A stretch of DNA of 5,658 bases from Moraxellaceae bacterium UBA2032 (GCA_002333125.1 DDBM01000217.1:1-5658); one strand, 5' to 3'; counted from the stretch's first letter, positions 1 through 5,256 are shown. The notes: generated by a model from the sequence alone, not told the origin. Program-made: numbers and translations.

Positions 1-19
1 TGTGTTATTTTTTATGGTT

Positions 20-39
20 CTGAGGTAATCTCAGTTTTT
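20..39 (+). terminator. possible weak intrinsic terminator of an upstream gene
   Basis: CTGAG (20-24) and CTCAG (30-34) form a 5-bp stem with a 5-nt loop, followed directly by TTTTT (35-39). This is the shape of a short rho-independent terminator on the + strand and would separate an upstream transcript from the toxin-antitoxin promoter. The stem is short and only moderately GC-rich, and no upstream gene is visible, so the call is tentative. Confidence 0.35.
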
Positions 40-94
40 AATTTTGTTGTGGGTACTTGCGCGTTAAGCGAGTAGTTGGTTATAGTATAAAAAA

Positions 95-122
95 TTGCAA
101 TTAGCCGTCATTGACGTATAAT
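95..122 (+). promoter_or_regulatory. sigma70-type promoter of the toxin-antitoxin operon
   Basis: TTGCAA (95-100) resembles a -35 box and TATAAT (117-122) is a perfect -10 box; they are separated by 16 bp. Transcription would start near 129-130, about 20 nt before the toxin ATG at 150. A second, weaker pair lies upstream (TTGCGC at 57-62 and TATAGT at 81-86, 18 bp apart). The -10 box lies inside the inverted repeat described separately, which suggests autorepression by the antitoxin or the toxin-antitoxin complex. Confidence 0.6.
100..122. promoter_or_regulatory. operator-like inverted repeat over the toxin-antitoxin -10 box
   Basis: The repeat is centred on T111. The inner arms are CGTCA (106-110) and TGACG (112-116). 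The outer arms are ATTA (100-103) and TAAT (119-122). Only two positions on each side (104-105 and 117-118) fail to pair, so 18 of the 22 arm positions are symmetric. The right outer arm is part of the -10 box. HigA-type antitoxins with a helix-turn-helix usually bind palindromes at their own promoter, so this is the best operator candidate. Binding itself is inferred. Confidence 0.55.
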
Positions 123-149
123 AAAGACTAAGAATTTAGTAGTAATGTT

Positions 150-479
150 ATGTTCACTATTTCAGAAACTCCACTTTTTACACGTTTATGGCCTGATTAT
201 TGGACTGAAGATGAGCGCGGTGAGTTTGCTACTTTTTTAGCGACGCATCCCGAAGCAGGTGATGTTGTTCAAGGTTCTGGTGGTGTTCGTAAAGTACGCT
301 GGCATAAATCAGGCAGTGGAAAATCTGGTGGAGTGCGCGTTATTTATTATAACCAGCTTACAAATGGTCATATTTGGTTATTAACTATCTATAGTAAAAA
401 CGTTAGAGACACTTTAGATGCTAGTGTTTTACGTCAACTGAAGGAGAAACTCGATGCCTCTATCACCCCAAGAACTTAA
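150..479 (+). CDS. higB: HigB2-type toxin (RelE/ParE superfamily mRNA interferase)
   Basis: This 109-residue protein has the length and sequence pattern of HigB-2 toxins, ribosome-dependent endoribonucleases of the RelE fold that cut mRNA during translation. Family landmarks are GDVVQGSGGVRKVRW (37-51), a Gly/Lys-rich loop (KSGSGKSGG, 53-61), the strand GVRVIYYN (61-68) and LLTIYSKN (77-84), then a Lys-rich C-terminal helix. R47, R50, K58, R63 and K83 are basic residues of the kind that line RelE-fold active sites; individual catalytic roles are not assigned here. The ATG at 150 lacks a good Shine-Dalgarno sequence (upstream bases are TAG/TAA-rich), whereas the downstream antitoxin has AAGGAG. 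That asymmetry suits a system needing excess antitoxin. The 3' end overlaps the antitoxin gene by 26 nt. The toxin-first order is typical of HigBA. No truncation is visible. The family assignment is confident; activity is inferred. Confidence 0.87.
   Translation: MFTISETPLFTRLWPDYWTEDERGEFATFLATHPEAGDVVQGSGGVRKVRWHKSGSGKSGGVRVIYYNQLTNGHIWLLTIYSKNVRDTLDASVLRQLKEKLDASITPRT
441..446 (+). promoter_or_regulatory. strong ribosome binding site of the antitoxin gene
   Basis: AAGGAG at 441-446 lies 7 nt before the ATG at 454, inside the toxin coding sequence. It fixes the antitoxin start and contrasts with the poor initiation region of the toxin. Confidence 0.8.
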
Positions 480-768
480 AGTTCGTGAAGCTTCTCGTAA
501 TTTAGGTGCTGAATTACTTGAGTCGGTTGATGATATGTTAGCTGGCCGAGCGACTGTGACACATAAAATTGCTGTTCCTATAGTATTGGAAGCACGGCAA
601 AAAACAGGTCTTTCTCAACAACAATTTGCAAATATTCTGCATATTTCTAAGCGGACATTGCAAGAGTGGGAGCAGGGTCGTCGTCAACCATCGGGTGCTG
701 CACAATCTTTGATTTCTATAGCATTGAAGCGTCCTGATGTTATTGCCGAAGTGCTTGCGTTGAGTTGA
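454..768 (+). CDS. higA: HigA2-type antitoxin with XRE-family helix-turn-helix
   Basis: This 104-residue protein is the partner of the overlapping toxin. Residues 1-40 are a charged, probably partly flexible N-terminal segment; in the HigBA2 family this part binds and neutralises the toxin. Residues about 43-95 form a Cro/C1-type DNA-binding domain: EARQKTGLSQQQFANIL (46-62) covers the first helices and the turn, and HISKRTLQEWEQGRRQPSG (63-81) contains the recognition helix and the characteristic WEQGRRxP signature (72-79). The C-terminal tail repeats the KRPDVIAEVLAL pattern common to HigA-2/NadS-like antitoxins. The start at 454 is set by AAGGAG at 441-446. Co-transcription with the toxin is implied by the 26-nt overlap. 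The likely DNA target is the palindrome at 100-122. An alternative label is a NadS-like or generic XRE antitoxin, but the toxin partner favours HigA2. Confidence 0.88.
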   Translation: MPLSPQELKVREASRNLGAELLESVDDMLAGRATVTHKIAVPIVLEARQKTGLSQQQFANILHISKRTLQEWEQGRRQPSGAAQSLISIALKRPDVIAEVLALS

Positions 769-808
769 GTCATGTAACTGGCTAACTCTGCACTCAACAC
801 TGACAACA

Positions 809-831
809 ACCCAGCCGATTTGGGTATTTTT
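809..831 (+). terminator. intrinsic terminator after the toxin-antitoxin operon
   Basis: ACCCA (809-813) and TGGGT (821-825) form a 5-bp, mostly GC stem around a 7-nt loop, followed by ATTTTT (826-831). It lies 40 bp after the antitoxin stop codon, in the expected place and orientation to end the + strand operon and to keep transcription out of the convergent hflD gene. Confidence 0.6.
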
Positions 832-860
832 GATTACGCTTTTATATACAATTTTACTAT

Positions 861-889
861 GGGGTAAAGCAGTTTTCAGAAATTACCCC
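861..889 (-). terminator. inverted repeat just beyond hflD, possible transcript end
   Basis: GGGGTAA (861-867) and TTACCCC (883-889) are perfect 7-bp arms around a 15-nt loop, starting 10 bp beyond the hflD stop codon. The position fits an end structure for the nudJ-mnmA-hflD transcript. There is no U-run on the - strand after it (the next bases read ATAGTAAAATTG), so it is not a canonical intrinsic terminator; it may be a 3'-end stabilising hairpin or chance. Confidence 0.35.
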
Positions 890-899
890 TACTTCAAAG

Positions 900-1541
900 C
901 TAACGCACCTCTTTAATTAACACACGTAACTCTTCTAAAATCTGACTGCGCGTTAATAATAAATGCCAACGTCTGCCTCCCAAACGCTTCCACAACCATG
1001 CAGCTCTAATGCCAGCAAGTAGCACGGCACGTACTTGTTCGGGAACGCCTACAGTTTGTAGTTTTTGTTGATTACCTTTAATTTGTAGCCTAAAGCGTAA
1101 CGTACCAACGGTATCGACATACGCTCCTGCAAAATTATTAATCATGCCTTGTGCGTTAATATCGTTGTCAAAATGTGCTAGTTGCTTTTGAGCTAGTTCT
1201 AGGCGAGTGCGTAAGGTATTTAGCAGTTTATCCGATTTACGTAATTGGCTTTCAAGCTGAATGATACCTAAAGCATACTGCAATTGATTGGTGTAGTTTT
1301 CGTTATCATTAAAACCGCCAACGGTTAAACAGCCTTCTAAAGCTCGCAAACCTATTGTTAACTGTTGTGGGCTGCCATAAATGGCTTCGGGGTTGTCGGT
1401 GTCAAAAACAATAACGCTTTCCAATAACACTTTAACCGCTTGAATGTCGGCTGTGCCACGTCGCGCAAGGTTGTCTGCTAATGCCGCCGCCTGAAAAACA
1501 GCCGCTAAAGCTAATGTTTTTTGACGATGAATACTACTCAT
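900..1541 (-). CDS. hflD: HflD family protein (high frequency lysogenization protein homologue, DUF489)
   Basis: This 213-residue protein matches HflD in length and along its whole sequence. Landmarks are an N-terminal [18 protein letters not shown] (9-26), [14 protein letters not shown] (55-68), a central Arg/Leu/Gln-rich helical segment (about 94-125) and the strongly conserved [20 protein letters not shown] (170-189). HflD in E. coli is a peripheral membrane protein that binds phage lambda CII and promotes its degradation; its normal housekeeping role is not settled. I chose the ATG at 1541. It leaves 8 residues before the conserved TLALA, as in the E. coli protein, and creates a 4-nt ATGA overlap with the mnmA stop. 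An in-frame ATG at 1556 would add MGRIN and overlap mnmA by 19 nt. Neither start has a clear Shine-Dalgarno sequence, so translational coupling to mnmA is likely. It is the last gene of the nudJ-mnmA-hflD operon; the purB gene that often follows is absent here. Confidence 0.9.
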   Translation of the reverse strand: MSSIHRQKTLALAAVFQAAALADNLARRGTADIQAVKVLLESVIVFDTDNPEAIYGSPQQLTIGLRALEGCLTVGGFNDNENYTNQLQYALGIIQLESQLRKSDKLLNTLRTRLELAQKQLAHFDNDINAQGMINNFAGAYVDTVGTLRFRLQIKGNQQKLQTVGVPEQVRAVLLAGIRAAWLWKRLGGRRWHLLLTRSQILEELRVLIKEVR

Positions 1542-2665
1542 GTTGATTCTGCCCATAATTGTGTGCTTTCAATGACTCCACCACCTAAACATACGTCACC
1601 ACTATAAAATACAGCGGATTGACCAGCAGTGACGGCACGTTGTGGTTCATCAAAAATCACTCTAATTCCTTTGCCTTCACTATAAATAACACAATCTTGA
1701 TCGGGCTGACGATAACGTGTTTTGGCTTTACAGCGTAAAGGCAAGGTAGGGCATTCGCCTGCGACCCAATCGAGTTTTTGGCTATATAAGCTACGACTCA
1801 TCATTAATGGGTGTTCGTGGCCTTGCCCTATAACCAAGCGATTATTAACAAGGTCTTTACTCACCACAAACCACGGGGCTTCGGCACTATTTTTGACACC
1901 ACCAATACCAATGCCTTGACGTTGACCAATGGTGTAATACATTAAGCCTTGATGCTCGCCAATTACTTTGCCTTCGTCGGTCACAATAGTGCCTTTTTGT
2001 GCAGGCAAATATTGTTGCAAAAAGTCTTTAAAACGACGTTCGCCAATAAAGCAAATACCTGTTGAGTCTTTTTTGTCATAAGTGGCTAAGCCTTGTTCTT
2101 GAGCAATACGGCGCACTTCGGGTTTGGGTAACTCACCTACAGGAAATAAAGTTTTAGCAATTTGTTTGCCGTTAACAGCGTGTAAAAAATAACTTTGGTC
2201 TTTGTTAGGGTCTAAGCCTTTAAGTAATTGTGCGCAATCTGTGTCGGCACTACGACGCGTATAATGGCCTGTTGCAATATAGTCCGCGCCCAATGCTTGG
2301 GCATATTCTAAAAAAGCTTTAAATTTGATTTCTTTATTACATAAAATATCGGGGTTAGGAGTACGGCCTGCCTTATATTCAGCCAAAAAATGCTCAAACA
2401 CATTATCCCAATATTCGGCAGAAAAATTGGCAGTATGCAGTTTAATGCCTAATTTATCGCATACGGCTTGTGCATCTTTTAAATCTTCTTTGGCCGTGCA
2501 ATATTCAGTCCCGTCATCTTCTTCCCAATTTTTCATAAACAAGCCTTCAACCACATAGCCTTGTTGCAAAAGAAGATAAGCCGAAACAGAGGAGTCAACC
2601 CCTCCAGACATCCCTACAATAACTTTAGGGGTAGCAGAGGGGGAAGTTGATAAATTAGCGTTCAT
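1538..2665 (-). CDS. mnmA: tRNA-specific 2-thiouridylase MnmA
   Basis: MnmA is a cytoplasmic enzyme that adenylates U34 in the anticodons of Lys, Glu and Gln tRNAs and replaces its 2-oxygen with sulfur, giving s2U34. In E. coli the sulfur comes from IscS through the Tus relay. The protein is 375 residues, close to the 368 of E. coli. It has the PP-loop ATP-binding motif GMSGGVDSS (18-26), the [12 protein letters not shown] segment (41-52), the first catalytic cysteine C109 in [19 protein letters not shown] (133-138), KDQSYFL (155-161), the second catalytic cysteine C205 in [23 protein letters not shown] (247-256) and the C-terminal [16 protein letters not shown] (348-363). All key residues are present. 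The start ATG overlaps the nudJ stop as ATGA (2662-2665), with no separate Shine-Dalgarno sequence, so it is probably translated by coupling. The first 13 residues are slightly longer than in E. coli and low in conservation. Confidence 0.97.
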   Translation of the reverse strand: MNANLSTSPSATPKVIVGMSGGVDSSVSAYLLLQQGYVVEGLFMKNWEEDDGTEYCTAKEDLKDAQAVCDKLGIKLHTANFSAEYWDNVFEHFLAEYKAGRTPNPDILCNKEIKFKAFLEYAQALGADYIATGHYTRRSADTDCAQLLKGLDPNKDQSYFLHAVNGKQIAKTLFPVGELPKPEVRRIAQEQGLATYDKKDSTGICFIGERRFKDFLQQYLPAQKGTIVTDEGKVIGEHQGLMYYTIGQRQGIGIGGVKNSAEAPWFVVSKDLVNNRLVIGQGHEHPLMMSRSLYSQKLDWVAGECPTLPLRCKAKTRYRQPDQDCVIYSEGKGIRVIFDEPQRAVTAGQSAVFYSGDVCLGGGVIESTQLWAEST

Positions 2666-3123
2666 TGTGGCGTAGGATGCTCATAAATTGCAGATAATGG
2701 AAATGATTGGCCGCGTAAGTAATCTTTAATACACTGAATAACAAGAGGGCTACGCGCACGCTCCGAGCTAATTAACTCATCAAGCGTTAGCCACACAGCG
2801 CGAATAATACCCTCATCAAGCGGTCTTTCGTAGTGGTGAATGGCATTTGCTATAAAACAAACCCGATAATAGGTGGTATCGGGTGCTTTTTGGGGGGTGT
2901 AAGTATATAAACCTAAAAGGGCGATAGGCTCAACGTCAAAGCCTGTTTCTTCTAAGGCTTCGCGTTTAGCCGCTTCAATTAGCGTTTCGCCTTTTTCTAC
3001 ATGGCCTGCAGGTTGGTTATAAACATCTACATGAGAGTTTAAAATTTCTTCTTCAACCATTAAAAACTTGCCTTCACGCTCAACAATCACGGCAACGGTG
3101 ACATGGGGCTGCCAGTTATTCAT
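2662..3123 (-). CDS. nudJ: Nudix hydrolase NudJ (nucleoside di/triphosphate and HMP-PP phosphatase)
   Basis: This 153-residue Nudix protein has the same length as E. coli NudJ. The Nudix box spans residues 40-62 and fits GX5EX7REUXEEXGU fully: G40, E46, R54, E55, E58, E59, G61, F62. The Glu residues bind the catalytic magnesium. Before it come the strand [21 protein letters not shown] (from 6) and NQPAGH (36-41). Later family landmarks are [20 protein letters not shown] (about residues 124-143). E. coli NudJ hydrolyses nucleoside tri- and diphosphates and the thiamine precursor HMP-PP; the physiological substrate here is not known. The start is well supported by AGGAG (complement of 3130-3134), 6 nt before the ATG. 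It leads the operon and overlaps mnmA by 4 nt, an association common in Gammaproteobacteria. Confidence 0.92.
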   Translation of the reverse strand: MNNWQPHVTVAVIVEREGKFLMVEEEILNSHVDVYNQPAGHVEKGETLIEAAKREALEETGFDVEPIALLGLYTYTPQKAPDTTYYRVCFIANAIHHYERPLDEGIIRAVWLTLDELISSERARSPLVIQCIKDYLRGQSFPLSAIYEHPTPQ

Positions 3124-3191
3124 GTTATGCTCCTTTTTTGCCCATCCTATCCTAAAGGAGGATTGAGCAAGCGATTAAAAACTCTTAGGCT

Positions 3192-3197
3192 ATTATA
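3192..3197 (-). promoter_or_regulatory. candidate -10 box for the nudJ-mnmA-hflD operon
   Basis: The complement of 3192-3197 reads TATAAT. It would start a transcript near 3185 with a leader of about 60 nt before nudJ. No good -35 box is visible at the right spacing (the hexamer 17 bp upstream reads ATAAAC), so this may be an activator-dependent promoter or chance in AT-rich DNA. It lies in the 130-bp space between the divergent nudJ and moaC genes, which contains no other gene. Confidence 0.35.
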
Positions 3198-3253
3198 CTT
3201 CTTAGAACTTACGCGTTTATGGTGAGTCCCGCTATTTATTATAGAGATAATTT

Positions 3254-3721
3254 ATGTCTTTAACGCATTTAGATGAAAAAGGTGCTGCACGAATGGTTGA
3301 TGTGAGCGAAAAATCATCAACTGTACGGGTGGCGGTAGCCGAAGCGTATATTTGTATGTTGCCACAAACCTTAGCCATGATAGTTGAAGGTCGTCATGCT
3401 AAAGGCGATGTGTTTGCGGTGGCGCGTATTGCAGGTATTCAAGCAGCTAAAAAAACCAGTGATTTAATTCCATTGTGTCATCCTTTAATGTTGTCTTCAG
3501 TCAAAGTAGAGTTAGAAGCAGCAAGTGATACACAAGTTAAAATAACGGCAACCTGTAAGCTAACTGGTCAAACTGGCGTAGAAATGGAAGCCTTAACGGC
3601 GGCCTCGGTAGCGGCTTTAACACTTTATGATATGTGCAAAGCAGTGGATAAAGGCATGGTAATTGAGCAGGTACGTTTATTACAAAAGACAGGCGGTAAG
3701 TCAGGAGATTGGCAAGCATGA
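3254..3721 (+). CDS. moaC: cyclic pyranopterin monophosphate synthase MoaC
   Basis: MoaC rearranges 3',8-cyclo-7,8-dihydro-GTP, the product of the radical-SAM enzyme MoaA, into cyclic pyranopterin monophosphate (cPMP), the first stable intermediate of molybdenum cofactor synthesis. The 155-residue protein aligns with E. coli MoaC throughout: MVDVSEK (14-20), [21 protein letters not shown] (46-66) with K50, [11 protein letters not shown] (70-80) with H76, the [20 protein letters not shown] stretch (from 103), YDMCKAVDK (125-133) with D126 and K129, and [13 protein letters not shown] (140-152). K50, D126 and K129 match catalytic positions known in E. coli. The ATG at 3254 has only a weak GAG ribosome site 7 nt upstream, but it gives the family's normal N-terminus. 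It is the first gene of moaCDE and its stop overlaps the moaD start. moaA, the usual partner, is not in the window. Confidence 0.97.
   Translation: MSLTHLDEKGAARMVDVSEKSSTVRVAVAEAYICMLPQTLAMIVEGRHAKGDVFAVARIAGIQAAKKTSDLIPLCHPLMLSSVKVELEAASDTQVKITATCKLTGQTGVEMEALTAASVAALTLYDMCKAVDKGMVIEQVRLLQKTGGKSGDWQA
3703..3707 (+). promoter_or_regulatory. ribosome binding site that decides the moaD start
   Basis: AGGAG at 3703-3707 is 10 nt from the ATG at 3718 but only 1 nt from an in-frame TTG at 3709. The spacing excludes the TTG and supports the ATG, which also forms a 4-nt ATGA overlap with the moaC stop. Confidence 0.7.
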
Positions 3722-3972
3722 ATATTAGCTTATGTTTTTTTGCACGATTTAGAGAGCAACTTGGTATTCAACAAGAGTTATATACACTCCCTATAGAGTG
3801 TAATGGCCATGAATTATTGGCTCAGTTGGCACAGCGTGGCGAAAAATGGCAAGATCTTTTTGCTAACCCTCAAGGAGTACTGGTAGCTATCAATCAAGAA
3901 ATGGCGACTTTAGACAGCCGTATTAAACAAGGGGATGAAGTTGCCTTTTTTCCACCAGTAACTGGCGGTTAA
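3718..3972 (+). CDS. moaD: molybdopterin synthase sulfur carrier subunit MoaD
   Basis: MoaD is the small ubiquitin-fold subunit of molybdopterin synthase. Its C-terminal glycine is adenylated by MoeB and converted to a thiocarboxylate, which gives sulfur to cPMP in the MoaE active site. The 84-residue product is the normal size (81 in E. coli). It starts with [15 protein letters not shown] (2-16), the beta-strand and helix typical of the fold, and ends with [13 protein letters not shown] (72-84) carrying the essential Gly83-Gly84 tail. The ATG at 3718 is preferred over an in-frame TTG at 3709 because of the ribosome site at 3703-3707 and the ATGA overlap with moaC, so translation is probably coupled. 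A 7-bp hairpin and one copy of a 14-nt repeat lie inside the gene. Confidence 0.94.
   Translation: MNISLCFFARFREQLGIQQELYTLPIECNGHELLAQLAQRGEKWQDLFANPQGVLVAINQEMATLDSRIKQGDEVAFFPPVTGG
3781..3794 (+). repeat. 14-nt direct repeat, copy 1, inside moaD
   Basis: TATACACTCCCTAT at 3781-3794 is identical to 3988-4001 in the moaD-moaE gap, 207 bp downstream. This copy also supplies the left arm of the moaD hairpin (3783-3802). Confidence 0.85.
3783..3802 (+). repeat. hairpin inside the moaD coding sequence
   Basis: TACACTC (3783-3789) and GAGTGTA (3796-3802) are perfect 7-bp arms around the 6-nt loop CCTATA. There is no U-tract, so it is not a terminator. It might act as an mRNA structure within the moa operon, or may be a by-product of coding for Tyr-Thr-Leu-Pro-Ile-Glu-Cys. 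Confidence 0.6.
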
Positions 3973-3987
3973 TTAGCTGTAATTATT

Positions 3988-4001
3988 TATACACTCCCTA
4001 T
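3988..4001 (+). repeat. 14-nt direct repeat, copy 2, in the moaD-moaE gap
   Basis: This is identical to 3781-3794. Unlike copy 1, it is not followed by the complementary GAGTGTA arm; it runs into TTTATTAGGA, which carries the moaE ribosome site. Confidence 0.85.
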
Positions 4002-4016
4002 TTATTAGGATAAATA
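3999..4016 (+). promoter_or_regulatory. AT-only hairpin presenting the moaE ribosome site
   Basis: TATTTAT (3999-4005) and ATAAATA (4010-4016) can form a 7-bp stem with a TAGG loop (4006-4009). The moaE Shine-Dalgarno sequence AGGA (4007-4010) falls in or beside the loop, 10 nt before the GTG start. A second TATTTAT at 3984-3990 could pair with the same right arm, giving an alternative fold. All pairs are A-U, so stability is low. Confidence 0.35.
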
Positions 4017-4020
4017 AAAA

Positions 4021-4479
4021 GTGACAAACCATATATCAATTCAAACAAAAAATTTTGATGTAAATAATGAGCTAGCTCAGTTACAACTTTCCAAAAATGT
4101 AGGGGCAGTGGTTAGTTTTGTTGGTTTGGTCAGAGAGCAGGCGAGTCATGGCCAAGTAACAGCGATTGAATTAGAACATTATCCTGCTATGACTCAAAAG
4201 TCGTTAGAAAATATTGTGCAACAAGCTGAAGTGCGTTGGCCATTGTTAGGAGTAAGGGTGATACATCGAGTAGGATATTTAGCGGCACATGAGCAAATTG
4301 TATTGGTGGCGGTAGCGAGCCAACATCGTCAAGCAGCATTTGATGCAGCAGCTTTTATTATGGATTATTTAAAGAGTAAAGCCCCGTTTTGGAAAAAAGA
4401 GTATTTGGCAGGGCAAACAGAAGGACATTGGGTAGAAGCCAAAGACAGTGATGAGGCTGCTTTGGCGCGGTGGGTGTAA
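4021..4479 (+). CDS. moaE: molybdopterin synthase catalytic subunit MoaE
   Basis: MoaE is the large subunit of the MoaD2-MoaE2 molybdopterin synthase, which inserts two sulfurs from MoaD thiocarboxylate into cPMP to form the dithiolene of molybdopterin. The 152-residue product (E. coli 150) shows GAVVSFVGLVRE (28-39), LEHYPAMTQKSL (51-62), RWPLLGVRVIHRVGYL (72-87), SQHRQAAFDAAAFIMDYLK (100-118) and the catalytic SKAPFWKKE (119-127). K118 and K125 correspond to the E. coli catalytic lysines 119 and 126; HR at 102-103 is also conserved in the family. Initiation is at GTG 4021, supported by AGGA at 4007-4010; no in-frame ATG lies nearby and the N-terminal length fits. A 48-bp gap follows moaD, the only real spacing in the operon. 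The stop codon directly abuts that of the convergent repressor gene. Confidence 0.96.
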   Translation: MTNHISIQTKNFDVNNELAQLQLSKNVGAVVSFVGLVREQASHGQVTAIELEHYPAMTQKSLENIVQQAEVRWPLLGVRVIHRVGYLAAHEQIVLVAVASQHRQAAFDAAAFIMDYLKSKAPFWKKEYLAGQTEGHWVEAKDSDEAALARWV

Positions 4480-5145
4480 TTATTGTGATGCCTTAGTTTG
4501 TGCCATTTGCTCTGAGCCAATTAAAATCATGCGTAGCATGACAATTGTGGCTTCCATAATGTCACTTTGACGCTCTTGAGCTAAGTCCATAGCACTTGTT
4601 CCCATAGAAAATACTAATCGGGTCATGCCTTTAGCAACTAACTCTGGCGCAAATAAAGGTTTGTTTTTGGCATTACCAATTTTAACTAAATCAGCACATA
4701 GTTCTTCTTCAAAAAAAGTCAGCTCTCGTTCTACAGCGGCTTTAAATGCAGGAGAGCCAACACTACCTTCACGTAATAAAATATGTAATAAGGCTTCGTC
4801 GGCATTAAGTTGACGAATAAACGTCTCGGCAGAGGTTCTAATAATGCTTTTGTTAGGACTAACTAATTGTGACTGACGTGCTTCACCAATAATTTTTCGT
4901 AATGAGCGTCCAGCTTGGTCTATCAAAGCAATGGCCAATTCATCCATGTCTTTAAAGTGTCGATAAAAGCTGTTGGGGGCGATGTCAGCCGCACGAGCCA
5001 CTTCTCGTAAACTTAACGAAGAAATACTGCGTTGTGGGCCTAATAGTTTAAGCGCGGCATTAATTAAATCCTCGCGCGAGATAACCGCTTTACGTCCTTG
5101 GTGATTGGTTGTTTTTTCTTGTTGTGTAGATGACGTATTAGACAT
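4480..5145 (-). CDS. fabR: TetR-family repressor of unsaturated fatty-acid genes, FabR/DesT-like
   Basis: This 221-residue TetR-family regulator has a clear FabR-type N-terminal DNA-binding domain. VISREDLINAALKLLG (21-36) is the first helix, and SLSLREVARAADIAPNSFYRHFKDMDEL (from residue 43) is the helix-turn-helix with the FabR signature IAPxSFYRHFxDxDEL. IIRTSAETFIRQL (101-113), ILLREGS (122-128) and AFKAAVERELTFFEEEL (133-149) also match FabR in the ligand domain. FabR and the related DesT repress fatty-acid unsaturation genes and sense the acyl pool. Here the gene is divergent from a ferredoxin reductase and shares a control region with twin palindromes. Start choice: ATG 5145 has AGAAG 7 nt upstream (complement of 5153-5157), while ATG 5160, adding MRSYR, has no Shine-Dalgarno sequence and would leave a leader of only about 12 nt from the TATAAT box. 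The stop abuts moaE. The symbol is given by family resemblance; DesT would be the alternative name. Confidence 0.85.
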   Translation of the reverse strand: MSNTSSTQQEKTTNHQGRKAVISREDLINAALKLLGPQRSISSLSLREVARAADIAPNSFYRHFKDMDELAIALIDQAGRSLRKIIGEARQSQLVSPNKSIIRTSAETFIRQLNADEALLHILLREGSVGSPAFKAAVERELTFFEEELCADLVKIGNAKNKPLFAPELVAKGMTRLVFSMGTSAMDLAQERQSDIMEATIVMLRMILIGSEQMAQTKASQ

Positions 5146-5178
5146 ACGATAACTTCTCATAAATTAAGTAACCAAAAA

Positions 5179-5184
5179 ATTATA
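5179..5184 (-). promoter_or_regulatory. -10 box for the fabR-like gene
   Basis: The complement of 5179-5184 reads TATAAT, so transcription would begin near 5172, about 27 nt before the preferred start codon at 5145. The -35 region is poor (ACAGAT at 16-bp spacing). The twin palindromes lie 37 bp or more upstream of this box, so repressor binding there would cover the reductase promoter more directly than this one. Confidence 0.5.
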
Positions 5185-5220
5185 CAGGATTTGTTGGGGT
5201 ATCTGTTTGAATGATATTTA

Positions 5221-5236
5221 ATATACATATGTATAT
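5221..5236. promoter_or_regulatory. operator-like palindrome, copy 1 (FabR/DesT candidate)
   Basis: A perfect 16-bp palindrome: half-sites ATATACA (5221-5227) and TGTATAT (5230-5236) with a TA centre. The TACA-NN-TGTA core resembles the core I recall for FabR sites at E. coli fabA and fabB. It overlaps copy 2 by 4 bp. Confidence 0.65.
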
Positions 5237-5248
5237 ACAAGTGTATAT
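5233..5248. promoter_or_regulatory. operator-like palindrome, copy 2 (FabR/DesT candidate)
   Basis: The same half-sites as copy 1, ATATACA (5233-5239) and TGTATAT (5242-5248), with an AG centre. It begins 12 bp after copy 1. Two copies of one 16-bp consensus in the space between a repressor and its divergent neighbour make a tandem operator the simplest explanation. Confidence 0.65.
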
Positions 5249-5256
5249 TATTGGGT

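Noticed and set aside
374..395. Internal antitoxin promoter in the toxin gene (TTGGTT at 374-379, TATAGT at 390-395)
   Set aside because: The spacing between the boxes is only 10 bp, far too short for a sigma70 promoter.
764..798. GTTGAGT (764-770) and ACTCAAC (792-798) as the toxin-antitoxin terminator
   Set aside because: The 21-nt loop is long and no U-run follows; the hairpin at 809-831 with ATTTTT is a better terminator.
1722..1919. 65-codon open frame on the + strand opposite mnmA
   Set aside because: It lies wholly antisense to the well-conserved mnmA, has no ribosome site or recognisable motif, and is a shadow of that gene.
2325..2558. 77-codon open frame on the + strand opposite mnmA
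   Set aside because: Antisense to conserved mnmA residues; composition reflects the reverse strand; no start signal.
3124..3253. Molybdenum cofactor riboswitch upstream of moaC
   Set aside because: The region is only 130 bp, is shared with a divergent promoter, and shows no long paired structure; only short stems such as TCCT/AGGA (3150-3159) are visible.
3709..3717. TTG start giving moaD three extra residues
   Set aside because: The TTG is 1 nt from the AGGAG ribosome site, and the downstream ATG at 3718 has proper spacing and an ATGA overlap.
3537..3719. 60-codon open frame on the - strand opposite moaC
   Set aside because: Antisense shadow of the catalytic part of moaC, with no ribosome site and no family resemblance.
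4625..4813. 62-codon open frame on the + strand opposite the FabR-like gene
   Set aside because: Shadow frame inside a clear TetR-family gene; Ser/Ala-rich translation without motif.
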